DNA of 64,000 bases from Paenibacillus sp. V4I7 (lineage in GTDB: Bacteria; Bacillota; Bacilli; Paenibacillales; NBRC-103111), in the NCBI RefSeq assembly GCF_030817275.1, contig NZ_JAUSZD010000002.1:1798001-1862000 (forward strand), read 5' to 3'. The position numbers were made by a program, and so were the translations under genes. Positions within the stretch are counted from its first letter, which is position 1. Each line of letters begins with the position of its first letter. The notes under the pieces are model-generated. The model was not told where the DNA came from and made no database searches. It worked only from the letters and a program-made list of their open reading frames with translations. Below are positions 54,301-63,224 of this stretch, one piece after another.

Positions 54301-54485
54301 CCGGAAAAGCGATCGCATTTACCCTATGCACTCGCCGAGACACTGTCACTCTTGCGCATACCTCGGAAGTCGGCGTTGTTCGCATTCGTCCTTAAAAATG
54401 CAACATAAGCTTTCTGATCTTGATCAAATGCGGTACAATAGGGATATTCGTGCCAATTTGAATGATTCAGGAGGCTTTAACCACA

Positions 54486-55115
54486 ATGACAGAAAAAGAT
54501 ATCGACACACAAGCTCCAGTAGATAACGAACAAGATCAAGAACGCGAACAGGCTCAGATCATTATGACTTGGTTTCAGCACATTCAAGAAGTAATGAAAG
54601 AACAATTTCCCGAATATGAAGTAGATGGACAAATCGGCAATAATCCGACTTATGGTCCAATGTTTGCTTTCACACTTAAAAATGATGAAAAGTCCACATC
54701 ATGCGGATTTTTCTTAAATGAAATTATGAGAAACTTCCAAACGAATCCGAATGCGGGGCTGTGGTTATCGTCCTTCTTCGTAGACTTGCTGAGAAGCCCG
54801 GAAAATCATCCGCTGCCGAATCCTCCACAATCGGAAGATGAAGCCAAAGAACTGCTGGATAAACACATTGTTCCTTATTGTGCGGCTACCGTGCGAGAAG
54901 AATTCCCTGATCAAAAGATCTATGTGGACTTGGAGCTTCATGAGGAGCATGGTCCAGTCCTAGAGGCTGGATTCGTAGCTGTTGAAGACGGCAATAATAC
55001 GTGTGCGCTTCCGCTGCAATATTTAATGACGTTATATTTATTGAATCGTGACCCGGCAGAGCCTTTAATTCAAGCGATGTATCGGTTGTATGAAGAAAAT
55101 AATTTAGGTCAATAA
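54486..55115 (+). CDS. Hypothetical acidic protein
   Basis: 209-aa soluble, acidic protein; family not recognised. AGGAGG lies 12 bases before ATG 54486. It seems to contain two similar halves: DGQIGNNPTYGPMFAFTLKN (about 48-67) and ELHEEHGPVLEAGFVAVEDGNN (about 150-171), each a Gly-Pro beta turn followed by a hydrophobic strand, then a helical LPLQYLMTLYLLNRD or GFFLNEIMRNFQ segment. This suggests an internal duplication. No signal peptide or membrane span. A TACAAT -10 lies at 54434-54439 with a poor -35. Confidence 0.7.
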   Translation: MTEKDIDTQAPVDNEQDQEREQAQIIMTWFQHIQEVMKEQFPEYEVDGQIGNNPTYGPMFAFTLKNDEKSTSCGFFLNEIMRNFQTNPNAGLWLSSFFVDLLRSPENHPLPNPPQSEDEAKELLDKHIVPYCAATVREEFPDQKIYVDLELHEEHGPVLEAGFVAVEDGNNTCALPLQYLMTLYLLNRDPAEPLIQAMYRLYEENNLGQ

Positions 55116-55122
55116 AATTTAG

Positions 55123-55162
55123 AACTAAACAGCCAGGAGGGCTTCCTCCTGGCTGTTTAGTT
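55123..55162. terminator. Bidirectional terminator
   Basis: AACTAAACAGCCAGGAGG and its exact reverse complement, an 18-bp perfect stem around GCTT, between converging genes. Confidence 0.9.
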
Positions 55163-55198
55163 TGATTTTAGGGAGCTTATAGCGGAATAGTTACCTAT

Positions 55199-56404
55199 CT
55201 ACAAACGGCGATAATCCTCATAGCTTCTAATAATAGGAAGTGCAGAGATGGAACCAAACTTCACATATTTCATCGCGTGCGACGTGTTAAAAAGCACAAC
55301 GGAATCGCTCGGACGCAGCCATCCGCTATCGCAGAGGGCGAGCAGACCTGCCCAAGTTGCCGAGCCTTCGGGGGAGGAGGAGATGCCCAATGAGCCCAAG
55401 GTATGCGTGGCTTCGGCAATTTGGCTCTTGGAGAGAGCGATGGCTGTGCCGCCGCTTTGTTCCACAATCGACAGGATGAACGCCAAGTCTGGCGGATTCG
55501 GTACGCGCATACCTGTCGGACTAGCTTCTACTCCGGCAGCTTGGGCACTTTTAGCTTGGCTGCAGGCTATGCCATCTACAATTGGCTGGCATCCCTCTTC
55601 CTGCACGCAGACGAATCTTGGCATGGGACCGTCAATCCAGCGGAGTGCTTTGAGCTCCTGGTAAGCTTTCCACATGCCAATAATACCGGAGCCGCCGCCG
55701 GTTGGATAGATGATAACGTCGGGGAACGTCCAACCAAGTTGTTCGGCGAGCTCAAGTCCCATTGTTTTCTTGCCTTCTACACGTCCGGGCTCCTTCAATG
55801 TGCCGACGTTAACCCAGCCTTGATCTTGTTTACCCGCTTCAATGATTGCTGCTGCATCATGAATGAAGCCGTCGACGAGGAAGGTGGCAGCTCCATATAA
55901 CGGACATTCGTCCACGATTAATGGCGGGCAATCCATGGGGATAAAGACAGATGCCTCGATCCCTGCACGCCCTGCATAAGCGGCTAATGCGCCCGCGGCA
56001 TTTCCATTGGATGGAACGGCCGCTTTCGTCGCTCCTGCTTCCTTGAGCAAGGAAACAGCGACGGAGAAGCCCCTCGACTTAAAGCTCCCCGTAGGGTTCT
56101 GCTCTTCTCTCTTGATCCATAACCGTTTAATAGGCAGCTTCTGCTCCCATTCCTGCATGCGCAAGAGTGGCGTCCAGCCTTCGCCTAAGGTGACGATACA
56201 ATCAGGGTTACTCACTGGAAGCAATTCTTTATATCTCCACATCGATGGGTAGCGTGTTTGTAATGCTTCCTTCGTTAACGTTCTAGCTATGTGCTCCAAG
56301 TCGTAATCGACCAATAAAGTGCCACCGCAGTCGCATTTCATTTCTTGATAGCGAAAAGGGAGCCTTGCAGAACATCGTGAGCAATAAAGCCCCAATCGGT
56401 TCAT
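55199..56404 (-). CDS. thrC: Threonine synthase
   Basis: 401-aa PLP enzyme that converts O-phosphohomoserine to threonine. An N-terminal zinc-ribbon-like segment (C8-x-x-C11 ... C24-x-C26) precedes the fold. The PLP lysine is in NPTGSFKSRG (about 109-118), and the phosphate-binding loop is PTGGGSGIIGMW (about 236-247). Length and the N-terminal ribbon match the class found in bacilli and archaea. The start has GAGGAGG upstream. No hom or thrB gene is adjacent. Unusual dyads lie directly upstream (56421-56476). Confidence 0.93.
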   Translation of the reverse strand: MNRLGLYCSRCSARLPFRYQEMKCDCGGTLLVDYDLEHIARTLTKEALQTRYPSMWRYKELLPVSNPDCIVTLGEGWTPLLRMQEWEQKLPIKRLWIKREEQNPTGSFKSRGFSVAVSLLKEAGATKAAVPSNGNAAGALAAYAGRAGIEASVFIPMDCPPLIVDECPLYGAATFLVDGFIHDAAAIIEAGKQDQGWVNVGTLKEPGRVEGKKTMGLELAEQLGWTFPDVIIYPTGGGSGIIGMWKAYQELKALRWIDGPMPRFVCVQEEGCQPIVDGIACSQAKSAQAAGVEASPTGMRVPNPPDLAFILSIVEQSGGTAIALSKSQIAEATHTLGSLGISSSPEGSATWAGLLALCDSGWLRPSDSVVLFNTSHAMKYVKFGSISALPIIRSYEDYRRL

Positions 56405-56420
56405 CTCCGGGCCTCCTCAA

Positions 56421-56476
56421 AGTTTTCAATAGGAAAACTATCGTAGTTTTAATTTGAGTTTTGCTATTGCAAACTC
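56421..56476 (-). promoter_or_regulatory. Phased AGTTTT/AAAACT half-sites upstream of thrC
   Basis: AGTTTTC (56421-56427), GAAAACTA (56433-56440), TAGTTTTA (56444-56451), GAGTTTTGC (56456-56464) and GCAAACTC (56469-56476) follow at intervals of about 11-13 bp. They form overlapping dyads, including AAAACTA-TCG-TAGTTTT (56434-56450). Likely a repressor site for thrC; the regulator is unknown. Confidence 0.5.
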
Positions 56477-56559
56477 TTATTTAGACTATTACCAAGAGGA
56501 GAAGAAGGAAACGGCTTGTGTCTTTTGATTTATTTTATTTTCGAACTTATTTCTCCGAT

Positions 56560-57306
56560 TCATTTATTTGGTTTGCTTTTGTGAAATGACTTTATCTTGT
56601 GGAATATCGACTTATCCTTCAGTTTCAAAAATAGCTCAAGCATAGGAGCAAAATTAACCTCAATAATCCAAACATTTCCCTCTTTGTCAAAAGCCATATC
56701 AATCCCCATCGTACGCACCCAAGGATAGAAAGGACCTAATTTCTGAGCGGCTTGCAAAGCAACTTTATCGAGCTGTGAGAGGAGGTCGGCAGCCGGCATC
56801 GTTTTGAGCACCGAATTTTTGAGCGCATGCTCCACCGATACAACCTTGCCGCTGCTCATACGAATATTCGTTACGATAAAGCCCTTTCCGGCCACTTTGG
56901 CTAGTTTACCGGTCACTTCCCAAGGCGAATTTAGGCGGCGCTGCACCATGACTCTGAGATCAAAGGGCCGGTCATTCACCGTGGCAAGCGGAATTCGCTC
57001 CTGAATGATGTTATTCTTGCCCGCTTTCTTTTTGATATAGGCGTTTAATTGGGTATGCTCTGTAAAATTTTTCTTTGTAGCGCCATCCTGCACCTCATAT
57101 GTGGAAGAATCCATCTTTTTGATCCGAATGACACCATTGCCCCCATAGCTCCCAGTCGGTTTAATGATGACCTCACCGTATTTTTTTATCATGCGCCAGA
57201 AAGAGCTCTCTCTCAGCCAGGCTGTTTCTGGAAGATTCACATGAAGTTTAGACGATTTCCGCAGCAGCTTATATTTGGTCCATTTGCTTGTGTTTAGTTT
57301 ATTCAT
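56560..57306 (-). CDS. YheC/YheD-like ATP-grasp protein
   Basis: 248-aa ATP-grasp enzyme of the YheC/D (endospore coat-associated) type. VIIKPTGSYGGNGVIRIKK (about 45-63) is the ATP-binding Lys and glycine loop, IIQERIPL the second strand, and GIDMAFDKEGNVWIIEVNFAPML (about 202-224) the Mg-binding end with Asp, Glu and Asn. The family joins a carboxylate to an amine via acyl phosphate; substrates are unknown. Its ATG overlaps the last codons of panD by eight bases, so the two are translationally coupled. Confidence 0.85.
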   Translation of the reverse strand: MNKLNTSKWTKYKLLRKSSKLHVNLPETAWLRESSFWRMIKKYGEVIIKPTGSYGGNGVIRIKKMDSSTYEVQDGATKKNFTEHTQLNAYIKKKAGKNNIIQERIPLATVNDRPFDLRVMVQRRLNSPWEVTGKLAKVAGKGFIVTNIRMSSGKVVSVEHALKNSVLKTMPAADLLSQLDKVALQAAQKLGPFYPWVRTMGIDMAFDKEGNVWIIEVNFAPMLELFLKLKDKSIFHKIKSFHKSKPNK

Positions 57307-57700
57307 TGAATTTCGCTTCTTGCTTGAGAATAACTAGATCATGTTCTTCAACCCGGAGCAGTTGATTGCGTTCATCAACGAAAACCACTTGAGGTTTGAG
57401 GTTGTTAATTTCTGTTTCATTCATAAGTCCCATACTAAGAATAATTACGAGATCGCCTGGAGCAAAAAGATGGGCAGGGGGACCATTCAAACCGATCTTG
57501 CCGCAGCCTTCCGGCGCAGGTATCGCATATGTTTTCCACCTGGTGGCGTTTCGCAGGCTTGTGACTTGAACCATTTCATAGGGTAAAATATTCGCTTTGC
57601 GCATCAATAAACCGTCTATGGTAATGCTTCCCACGTAATCCAAATCGGCTTCCGTTACCGTCGCACGGTGGATCTTCCCTTTACACATTAGTCGCTGCAT
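57299..57700 (-). CDS. panD: Aspartate 1-decarboxylase
   Basis: 133-aa proenzyme that makes beta-alanine from aspartate. The self-cleavage pair is exactly G24-S25 in YVGSITID, giving the pyruvoyl group. K9 (in CKGKIHRATVT), Y22 and the later NGPPAHLFAPGDLVIIL segment are all present. The start at 57700 follows AAAGGAG. panB and panC are not beside it; instead it overlaps an ATP-grasp gene, an uncommon pairing. Confidence 0.94.
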   Translation of the reverse strand: MQRLMCKGKIHRATVTEADLDYVGSITIDGLLMRKANILPYEMVQVTSLRNATRWKTYAIPAPEGCGKIGLNGPPAHLFAPGDLVIILSMGLMNETEINNLKPQVVFVDERNQLLRVEEHDLVILKQEAKFNE

Positions 57701-57827
57701 ATGCAGTAGCTCCTTTATCATCACATAAGGTATTCATCACAAAGTATGACTAAGGTCGGCATCCTGGTGTAGGTTAGAAGCCTATTTCCAACGAAAAATG
57801 GGTAAATGCCACGTTGAATTATGGCTG

Positions 57828-58035
57828 TGATATACTAATTAAACGATTATATGTAAACCTTGGGTAGATGGGAGTGAAAAGTTCTGCAGCCTATTCTGGT
57901 TATGAGGACAGAAGCAGAGGGTTCAACTAGTGCGGTCAATGCTGCTAGGAGCGGATATTTCCCGGGGAACCGCACAAAACGACAGGATATGAGTACAACA
58001 AGAAGCATCCGATTAAGCTTACTCGGATGCTTCTT
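57828..58035 (+). ncRNA. Possible short transcript or small RNA
   Basis: The extended -10 TGATATACT (57828-57836) is followed by about 160 bases and a terminator-quality hairpin (58000-58035). Between them GTGCGGT near 57931 can pair with ACCGCAC near 57970, and an 18-codon frame starts at a GTG near 57873. It matches no RNA family that I recognise. The remaining bases of 57701-58086 hold nothing else. Confidence 0.25.
58000..58035. terminator. Bidirectional terminator downstream of the TauE-like gene
   Basis: AAGAAGCATCCGA and its exact reverse complement (13-bp stem, 10-base loop). Confidence 0.75.
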
Positions 58036-58086
58036 TGTATGGATGACCGGTTCAATGGAAAATAAAAACAGAGCCTCAGCTGCGCT

Positions 58087-58854
58087 TCATCCTATTAATT
58101 TAATGCCGCTAATTAATATCAGACTTGCAATAATTGTGCGCAGAATATTGGTCGGTGCCTTGGTGGATAGCATGCTGCCGATAATGACGCCGGGAATGGA
58201 ACCGATGAGAAGATTGAGGACGAGTGTATAATTCACATTCCCCATACTTGCGTGCAGAATACCTGCTGTTGTCGCAAGGAAGAAAGCGTGAGCGATGTCT
58301 GTTCCTACGAGCTGAGCAGGGATCATACGGAAAAAGTAAAGCATCGCAATGGCATACAGGGAGCCAGATCCAATGGATGTAAGCCCGACAACGAAACCCA
58401 GTACAGCACCAATTGTGATGGTTAGTCCTCGTTTCTCCTCCAAAGATTTGAGCTGCCAGCGATTTTCTTTGATCTTGTGGCCGAAGAAAACCTTAAACAA
58501 GGTTGCAATCGCTACTAGAATCAAGACATAACCAAGGGCATGCTTAATAATGATCTCCTGATTATGAAAGAACGAATTGAATAATTTCAAAACAATAACG
58601 GCTGCGATTACACCTGGAATACTACCCATAGCTAACATTTTAACCAGCTTGAAATCAATCGTTTTCTGCCGCCAATGCTGAATCGTGCCAAAAAGCTTTG
58701 TAATCGAATTATAAAGAAGGTCTGTTCCCACGGCAATTGAAGGATGAATACCAATCAGGATCAAAATAGGGGTGAGCAGCGAAGCTCCGCCTACACCAGT
58801 CAATCCGACCATAAAACCAACCAATACACCCATAAATAAAACTGTTAAAGTCAT
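58087..58854 (-). CDS. TauE/SafE family permease
   Basis: 255-aa membrane protein with about eight helices, of the sulfite exporter TauE/SafE family. The two repeated signatures GLTGVGGASLLTPILILIGIHPSIAVGTDLLYNSITKLFG (about 17-56) and GLTSIGSGSLYAIAMLYFF (about 153-171) mark its inverted halves. The family moves organosulfur compounds or anions; the substrate here is unknown. The ribosome site is modest. It is a single-gene unit. Confidence 0.9.
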   Translation of the reverse strand: MTLTVLFMGVLVGFMVGLTGVGGASLLTPILILIGIHPSIAVGTDLLYNSITKLFGTIQHWRQKTIDFKLVKMLAMGSIPGVIAAVIVLKLFNSFFHNQEIIIKHALGYVLILVAIATLFKVFFGHKIKENRWQLKSLEEKRGLTITIGAVLGFVVGLTSIGSGSLYAIAMLYFFRMIPAQLVGTDIAHAFFLATTAGILHASMGNVNYTLVLNLLIGSIPGVIIGSMLSTKAPTNILRTIIASLILISGIKLIG

Positions 58855-59050
58855 GTTGTCATGTCCCCAATCTAATTACCCACTAACCATATTGGATTAA
58901 TTTTATTACAGAGAAAAGCATTATGTAAAGGAAATTTTTTAACTTGCTTATTATTTGACTTCATCATGCGCTGAGCATGCTATTCATCCATTCTGGAATC
59001 AGTTACAATATATGGATGTGAAAAAATCAGCATGTAGGGAGGGGACATCC

Positions 59051-60382
59051 ATGAGAAATCGAACAACGGTTATGGTGAGTATTGTTTTGGCGGTATTAGT
59101 GTCGTCTATCGATACCACGATTGCGAATACCACCATGCCGATTATAGTGAAAGAAATTGGTGGCAATGACCTGTATGCATGGGCATTTACCTCTTATATG
59201 GTCCTTTCTACTGTACTAGCTCCACTAGCAGGCAGACTTTCTGACCTATTTGGGCGGAAACGTATCTTTGCAGCAGGTATACTTCTGTTTCTTTTCGGAT
59301 CTGTTCTTTGCGGTTTATCTCAGAGCATGCTGCAGCTGATCCTGTTCAGAGCCATTCAAGGGATTGGTGCAGGGGTGATGATGCCTTTTCCTGCCATCAT
59401 TGCGGGAGATATTTATCCAGTGGAGCAGCGAGGTAAAGTTCAAGCGTATTTTACCGGGATGTGGGGGTTATCTGCGATTTTAGCGCCTCTACTGGGCACG
59501 TTCTTCGTTACCTACCTGAGCTGGCGGTGGATTTTTTTCGTCAATATACCGGTATGTATCATTGCACTTCTTGCCTTGCAGCCGTATAAGGAAGTGTATC
59601 AACCGAAGAAAGCAGTGGTCGATTATGGCGGAGCTATTTTGTTTGCCTGTGGAATATCCTTATTGCTGCTTACAACAGCAGTTGAGCATTATAGCTACAT
59701 CTATGGTGCGCTAGGGGGGATATTTATGATTGCTTTCTTTTTTTATGAGAAAAGACATCCTGCGCCAATTGTTCCGTTAAACCTACTTCGCAATCGTCCG
59801 GTGGCCATAATGATTGCAAGCTCCTTTCTCAGCTGCGCGGCTCTCTTTGGGACTTCTAGCTTCATTCCTCTCTTCTTGCAAAATCAAGGCTACTCGTTGT
59901 TTGTCAGTGGTATTGCTCTTCTGAGTACATCCATTGGGTGGATGGCCGTTGCTGTGCCTGGTGGAAATTGGGTGCTTCGCTATGGATATAAACGGCTTTT
60001 AGTTATAGGTAATATGATACTCGTTATTACAGCAGCCTTATTTTATTTCATACACGAAGGTACTCCATTCTGGTACACGTTTACCGCACTAACGGCGCTT
60101 GGTCTTGCTTATGGAATAATTTTCACCATTACTACAATCGGTTCACAGCAGCTTGTAGAAGCGAACCAGAAGGGGATTTCCACCTCGCTTCAGCTCTTTG
60201 CACGGAATATTGGAACAGCGGTCAGCGTAACCATCATGGGGGCAATCCTTACTAAATCCAGCGTCTTTTATACGGGTATTCACGGCATGTTCGTATTTGG
60301 ACTTTTGGCAAGCTTACTTTCATTGGCCATGCCGTTTGCTATTCGCTCGGTGTCCAATCTGAAAAGCCAGAAGACGGAGTAA
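59051..60382 (+). CDS. MFS transporter, DHA2-type multidrug exporter
   Basis: 443-aa major facilitator with 12-14 helices. Motif D1-like SSIDTTIANTTMPIIVKEI in helix 1, motif A GRLSDLFGRKRIF (about 60-72) and motif C GLSAILAPLLGTF (about 140-152) identify a drug:H+ antiporter of the DHA2 group. GGGAGGGG precedes ATG 59051; the longer frame from 58955 lacks such a site. No local regulator gene is adjacent. Confidence 0.9.
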   Translation: MRNRTTVMVSIVLAVLVSSIDTTIANTTMPIIVKEIGGNDLYAWAFTSYMVLSTVLAPLAGRLSDLFGRKRIFAAGILLFLFGSVLCGLSQSMLQLILFRAIQGIGAGVMMPFPAIIAGDIYPVEQRGKVQAYFTGMWGLSAILAPLLGTFFVTYLSWRWIFFVNIPVCIIALLALQPYKEVYQPKKAVVDYGGAILFACGISLLLLTTAVEHYSYIYGALGGIFMIAFFFYEKRHPAPIVPLNLLRNRPVAIMIASSFLSCAALFGTSSFIPLFLQNQGYSLFVSGIALLSTSIGWMAVAVPGGNWVLRYGYKRLLVIGNMILVITAALFYFIHEGTPFWYTFTALTALGLAYGIIFTITTIGSQQLVEANQKGISTSLQLFARNIGTAVSVTIMGAILTKSSVFYTGIHGMFVFGLLASLLSLAMPFAIRSVSNLKSQKTE

Positions 60383-60404
60383 CATCCGCATTCTGGCTTT
60401 TTTC
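60362..60404 (+). terminator. Terminator overlapping the MFS stop codon
   Basis: AAAAGCCAGAA / TTCTGGCTTTT, with inner CGGA/TCCG, then T residues. The 5' arm is inside the coding sequence. Confidence 0.8.
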
Positions 60405-62184
60405 ATAAAGCATTTGGACTAGCATTATCATCATGGATCATATAACTCTTTTCAAATAGCTCGGCTGTAAGTGGAACAGATAATAAGTATCCTTGTATAT
60501 GTTGACAACCAACTCTCTCTAAAAAAGTGAGCTGTTCATGAGTTTCTACACCTACAGCAATGACACTCAATTTTAAACTATATGACATGGCCATAATAGC
60601 TTCAATGATAGAAGAATCAGAAATAAAGGTAGAGATGTCTTTAATGATCGATTTATCAATTTTCAAAGTATCGACTGGATACTTATGTAAATAACTTAAA
60701 GAAGAATAACCAATTCCGAAATCATCGATGGAGATTTTAACTCCCTCACGCTTTAAAGCATAAAGCTTTTCCATACAGCTGAGGCTGTTATTCATCAATG
60801 CACTTTCGGTAATTTCAAGTTCTAAGTACTTTGCTTCCAGCTCATTTTGATGCAGAATATCAAGAATCATTGTCACCAAATCTTCTTGATGAAACTGAAC
60901 AGCGGATATATTGATTGCAATAGGAACAGGCTCCATACCTGCAGCTTGCCATTTATTCATTTGTACGCAGGCCGTTTGTAATACCCATTTTCCAATTGCA
61001 ATAATTTGTCCGGATTCTTCTGCAATAGGAATAAATTCCTTCGGCGAGACGCTTCCTAACTCATGGCTATCCCACCTAAGTAAAGCTTCAACGCCGATGA
61101 TTGTGCCGGTAGGAATATGGAATTTGGGTTGGTACATCAGGTAAAGCTCATTTTGTTCTCTGGCTGTCCGAAGGGATTGTTCACAGGCACTTCTCCTCGA
61201 ATGAATGACACTCAGTTCCTGTTCATAAAAATGATAATGGTTTCCTCCACGTTCTTTGGCCCGATACATCGCTTGATCGGCATTTTTCAGTAAAACCTCC
61301 GGATCTTCTCCATCGATAGGATACAAAGAGATACCAATACTGGTGGAAACAAAAATATTTCGCCCGTCGATTTGGAAAGGAGCTTCCAATTGTTGAATGA
61401 TTTTCTCCGCTTGCACAGCTGCTGACTTCCGATTTCCGAAAGGGAACAAAATCACAAATTCGTCGCCACTTAGTCTGGAGACAATGCTTTGTGCAAACAA
61501 GCTTTCTGAGAGCAATGCGGAGAACTTTTGCAAAACAAGATCTCCTAAGTGATGGCCTAAGGTATCGTTGATGTGCTTAAACCGATTTACATCAAGGAAA
61601 AGTAGCGCTAAGCTTTGCTTATGTTGTTTGGCGTTGTTTAACGCATCATGGAAAAGCTGATTGAACTGGTTGCGATTCGGCAAACCTGTCAGAAGATCAA
61701 AGTAAGCTAGCTGCTGTATCATTACTTCAGATTTCTTTTTTTCAGTCAGATCGCGAAGATAAGCTGTATAGACAAGCTTTCCTTTATACGGAGTGCTCGT
61801 AATCGTTATTTCTGCCGGAAATACGCTGCCATCCGATCGAAATGCTTTCAATTCGATTCGCTTACCGATAATCGTCTCGTCTTTAGCCGTGAACAGCAGA
61901 TTTAAGAAGGTTGTCTCCTGGCCATCTTTTTCAAAAAGAAAATCAATTAACGTAAGCCCTAGAGCTTCTTTGCGTTCGTATCCAAAAATGGCTTCTGCCG
62001 CAGGATTAAACGCAATGATCTTCCCACTTGAATTAAGCAACATGATACAATCGATAGCAGACTCTAAAAGGGATGCTTTGAGTGCTGTTTGGTTAGTAAA
62101 GGATATGTAAAGAGCAGTTATTGAAATAATGAACGTTAGCAGTATGAGGTAAATAGGATAACTATCTATTAGCGTAAGATGCAT
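60403..62184 (-). CDS. PAS-GGDEF-EAL cyclic-di-GMP enzyme
   Basis: 593-aa protein: one N-terminal membrane helix (about 10-29), a PAS domain (about 38-150), a GGDEF domain and an EAL domain. The cyclase motif reads SGDEF (Ser for the first Gly) and no RxxD inhibitory site is seen before it. The EAL part has VEALLRW, ITESAL and DDFGIGYSSL with the metal ligands, so phosphodiesterase activity is likely. GAGG precedes the ATG at 62184. The mRNA leader contains a c-di-GMP-I riboswitch, so the gene is controlled by the molecule its product turns over. Confidence 0.94.
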   Translation of the reverse strand: MHLTLIDSYPIYLILLTFIISITALYISFTNQTALKASLLESAIDCIMLLNSSGKIIAFNPAAEAIFGYERKEALGLTLIDFLFEKDGQETTFLNLLFTAKDETIIGKRIELKAFRSDGSVFPAEITITSTPYKGKLVYTAYLRDLTEKKKSEVMIQQLAYFDLLTGLPNRNQFNQLFHDALNNAKQHKQSLALLFLDVNRFKHINDTLGHHLGDLVLQKFSALLSESLFAQSIVSRLSGDEFVILFPFGNRKSAAVQAEKIIQQLEAPFQIDGRNIFVSTSIGISLYPIDGEDPEVLLKNADQAMYRAKERGGNHYHFYEQELSVIHSRRSACEQSLRTAREQNELYLMYQPKFHIPTGTIIGVEALLRWDSHELGSVSPKEFIPIAEESGQIIAIGKWVLQTACVQMNKWQAAGMEPVPIAINISAVQFHQEDLVTMILDILHQNELEAKYLELEITESALMNNSLSCMEKLYALKREGVKISIDDFGIGYSSLSYLHKYPVDTLKIDKSIIKDISTFISDSSIIEAIMAMSYSLKLSVIAVGVETHEQLTFLERVGCQHIQGYLLSVPLTAELFEKSYMIHDDNASPNAL

Positions 62185-62208
62185 GAATCAACCTCATTTC
62201 GTATAAAT

Positions 62209-62335
62209 AAAAAAGTTCATCCCGAATGAAAGGATGAACTCCTTGACTCGGTAACCTGTCGTCCATAGCATCCAATTAGGGGTGCCTTAGGTCATGGCTT
62301 TGCGTCGCATTGTTTCCAATGGTTTGCTTTTGACG
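62209..62335 (-). ncRNA. Cyclic-di-GMP-I (GEMM) riboswitch with terminator
   Basis: On the minus strand: GCAAACC (62321-62327), a stem closed by a GAAA tetraloop (ATTGGAAACAAT), GCGACGCAAAGCC, the 11-nt receptor halves CCTAAG and TATGG, and CAGGTTACCG (62249-62258). These are the conserved parts of class I c-di-GMP aptamers. A terminator follows: GGATGAAC and GTTCATCC arms (62215-62239) with TTTTTT at 62209-62214. It sits 25-150 bases before the GGDEF-EAL gene. Whether ligand turns expression on or off was not determined. Confidence 0.93.
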
Positions 62336-62544
62336 ATTCTATATATGTAGTTCAAAAGGCACTAGTTAATGATGTAAAAAGCTTATATACCAGTTAATAC
62401 GCCTCATTATAATTAGTTAAAAATGACGTGTCTATAGCGGTATTTACATATAATTAGCGAAAAATGTCGAATTCAACTAAAAAAAATTAATAATGCTAAT
62501 TTCTTAAAATTTCTATAGTTCTAGAGATGGATAGGTGAGGTTTA
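62336..62544. other. AT-rich intergenic region
   Basis: No gene seen. It should contain the promoter of the riboswitch transcript (minus) and that of the HAD gene (plus), but no clear -35/-10 pair was identified for either. Confidence 0.4.
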
Positions 62545-63195
62545 ATGAGTATATCAAGTCAAGTTCGAGGCATTATTTTTGATATGGATAATACACTGCT
62601 GAGGTCTAGCATTAATTTCCAAATGATGAAAAAGCAAGTGGCGGACTACCTTACAGAGAATGATTTACTGCCAGTTGGTTTCCCGATTCAAGAGCATACC
62701 ACATCAACCATGATTGAGCATGTGAAAGCGAATGGGATACCTGAAGAGTCCTATAATGAAGTAATGAATATGGTCGTTCAACATGAACTAATAGGCATGG
62801 AGGGTGCAGGACTGGAATCCCATGTTTCCGAGCTTCTAAATGTTTTAATGACGGGCTATGTCCTGGTTATTGTTACAAATAATTCATACAAGGCCGCAGT
62901 ACATGCGTTGGAAACGACTGGAATTCATCCATACTTTGATTTGATCATCGGAAGAGAGCAGATGAATGCCATGAAACCATCTCCCTCCGGGTACTTAGCC
63001 GCTAAGCAGCATTTTCCACAAATTCTTGAGAACGAATGGATATCGATCGGTGATTCGTGGATAGATGGCAGAGCATCCGTTGATGCAGGAGTTCCCTTTA
63101 TCAGCTATGGGCCAAACGGACATCTGATGAAGGAGAAGGGAATCACCCCTATAACGCATATTGACAGCTTGCTTAAGTTGTTAGATTATGTGTAG
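62545..63195 (+). CDS. HAD family hydrolase (phosphatase)
   Basis: 216-aa haloacid dehalogenase-type phosphatase. Motif I is FDMDNTLLRSS (about 11-21), motif II IVTNNS (about 109-114), motif III the Lys of MKPSPSGY (about 149), and motif IV ISIGDSWIDGRAS (about 169-181). A helical cap lies between motifs I and II. The substrate is not predictable; the phosphoglycolate phosphatase/Gph-like branch is most similar in layout. GTGAGGT precedes ATG 62545. The GNAT gene follows after 29 bases. Confidence 0.9.
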   Translation: MSISSQVRGIIFDMDNTLLRSSINFQMMKKQVADYLTENDLLPVGFPIQEHTTSTMIEHVKANGIPEESYNEVMNMVVQHELIGMEGAGLESHVSELLNVLMTGYVLVIVTNNSYKAAVHALETTGIHPYFDLIIGREQMNAMKPSPSGYLAAKQHFPQILENEWISIGDSWIDGRASVDAGVPFISYGPNGHLMKEKGITPITHIDSLLKLLDYV

Positions 63196-63224
63196 ATAAT
63201 GTAAAACGAAAGTAGTGAATAAAG

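Noticed and set aside
57902..58231. Plus-strand 109-codon frame opposite the TauE-like gene
   Set aside because: It runs antisense into a well-supported gene, crosses a terminator hairpin and has no ribosome site.
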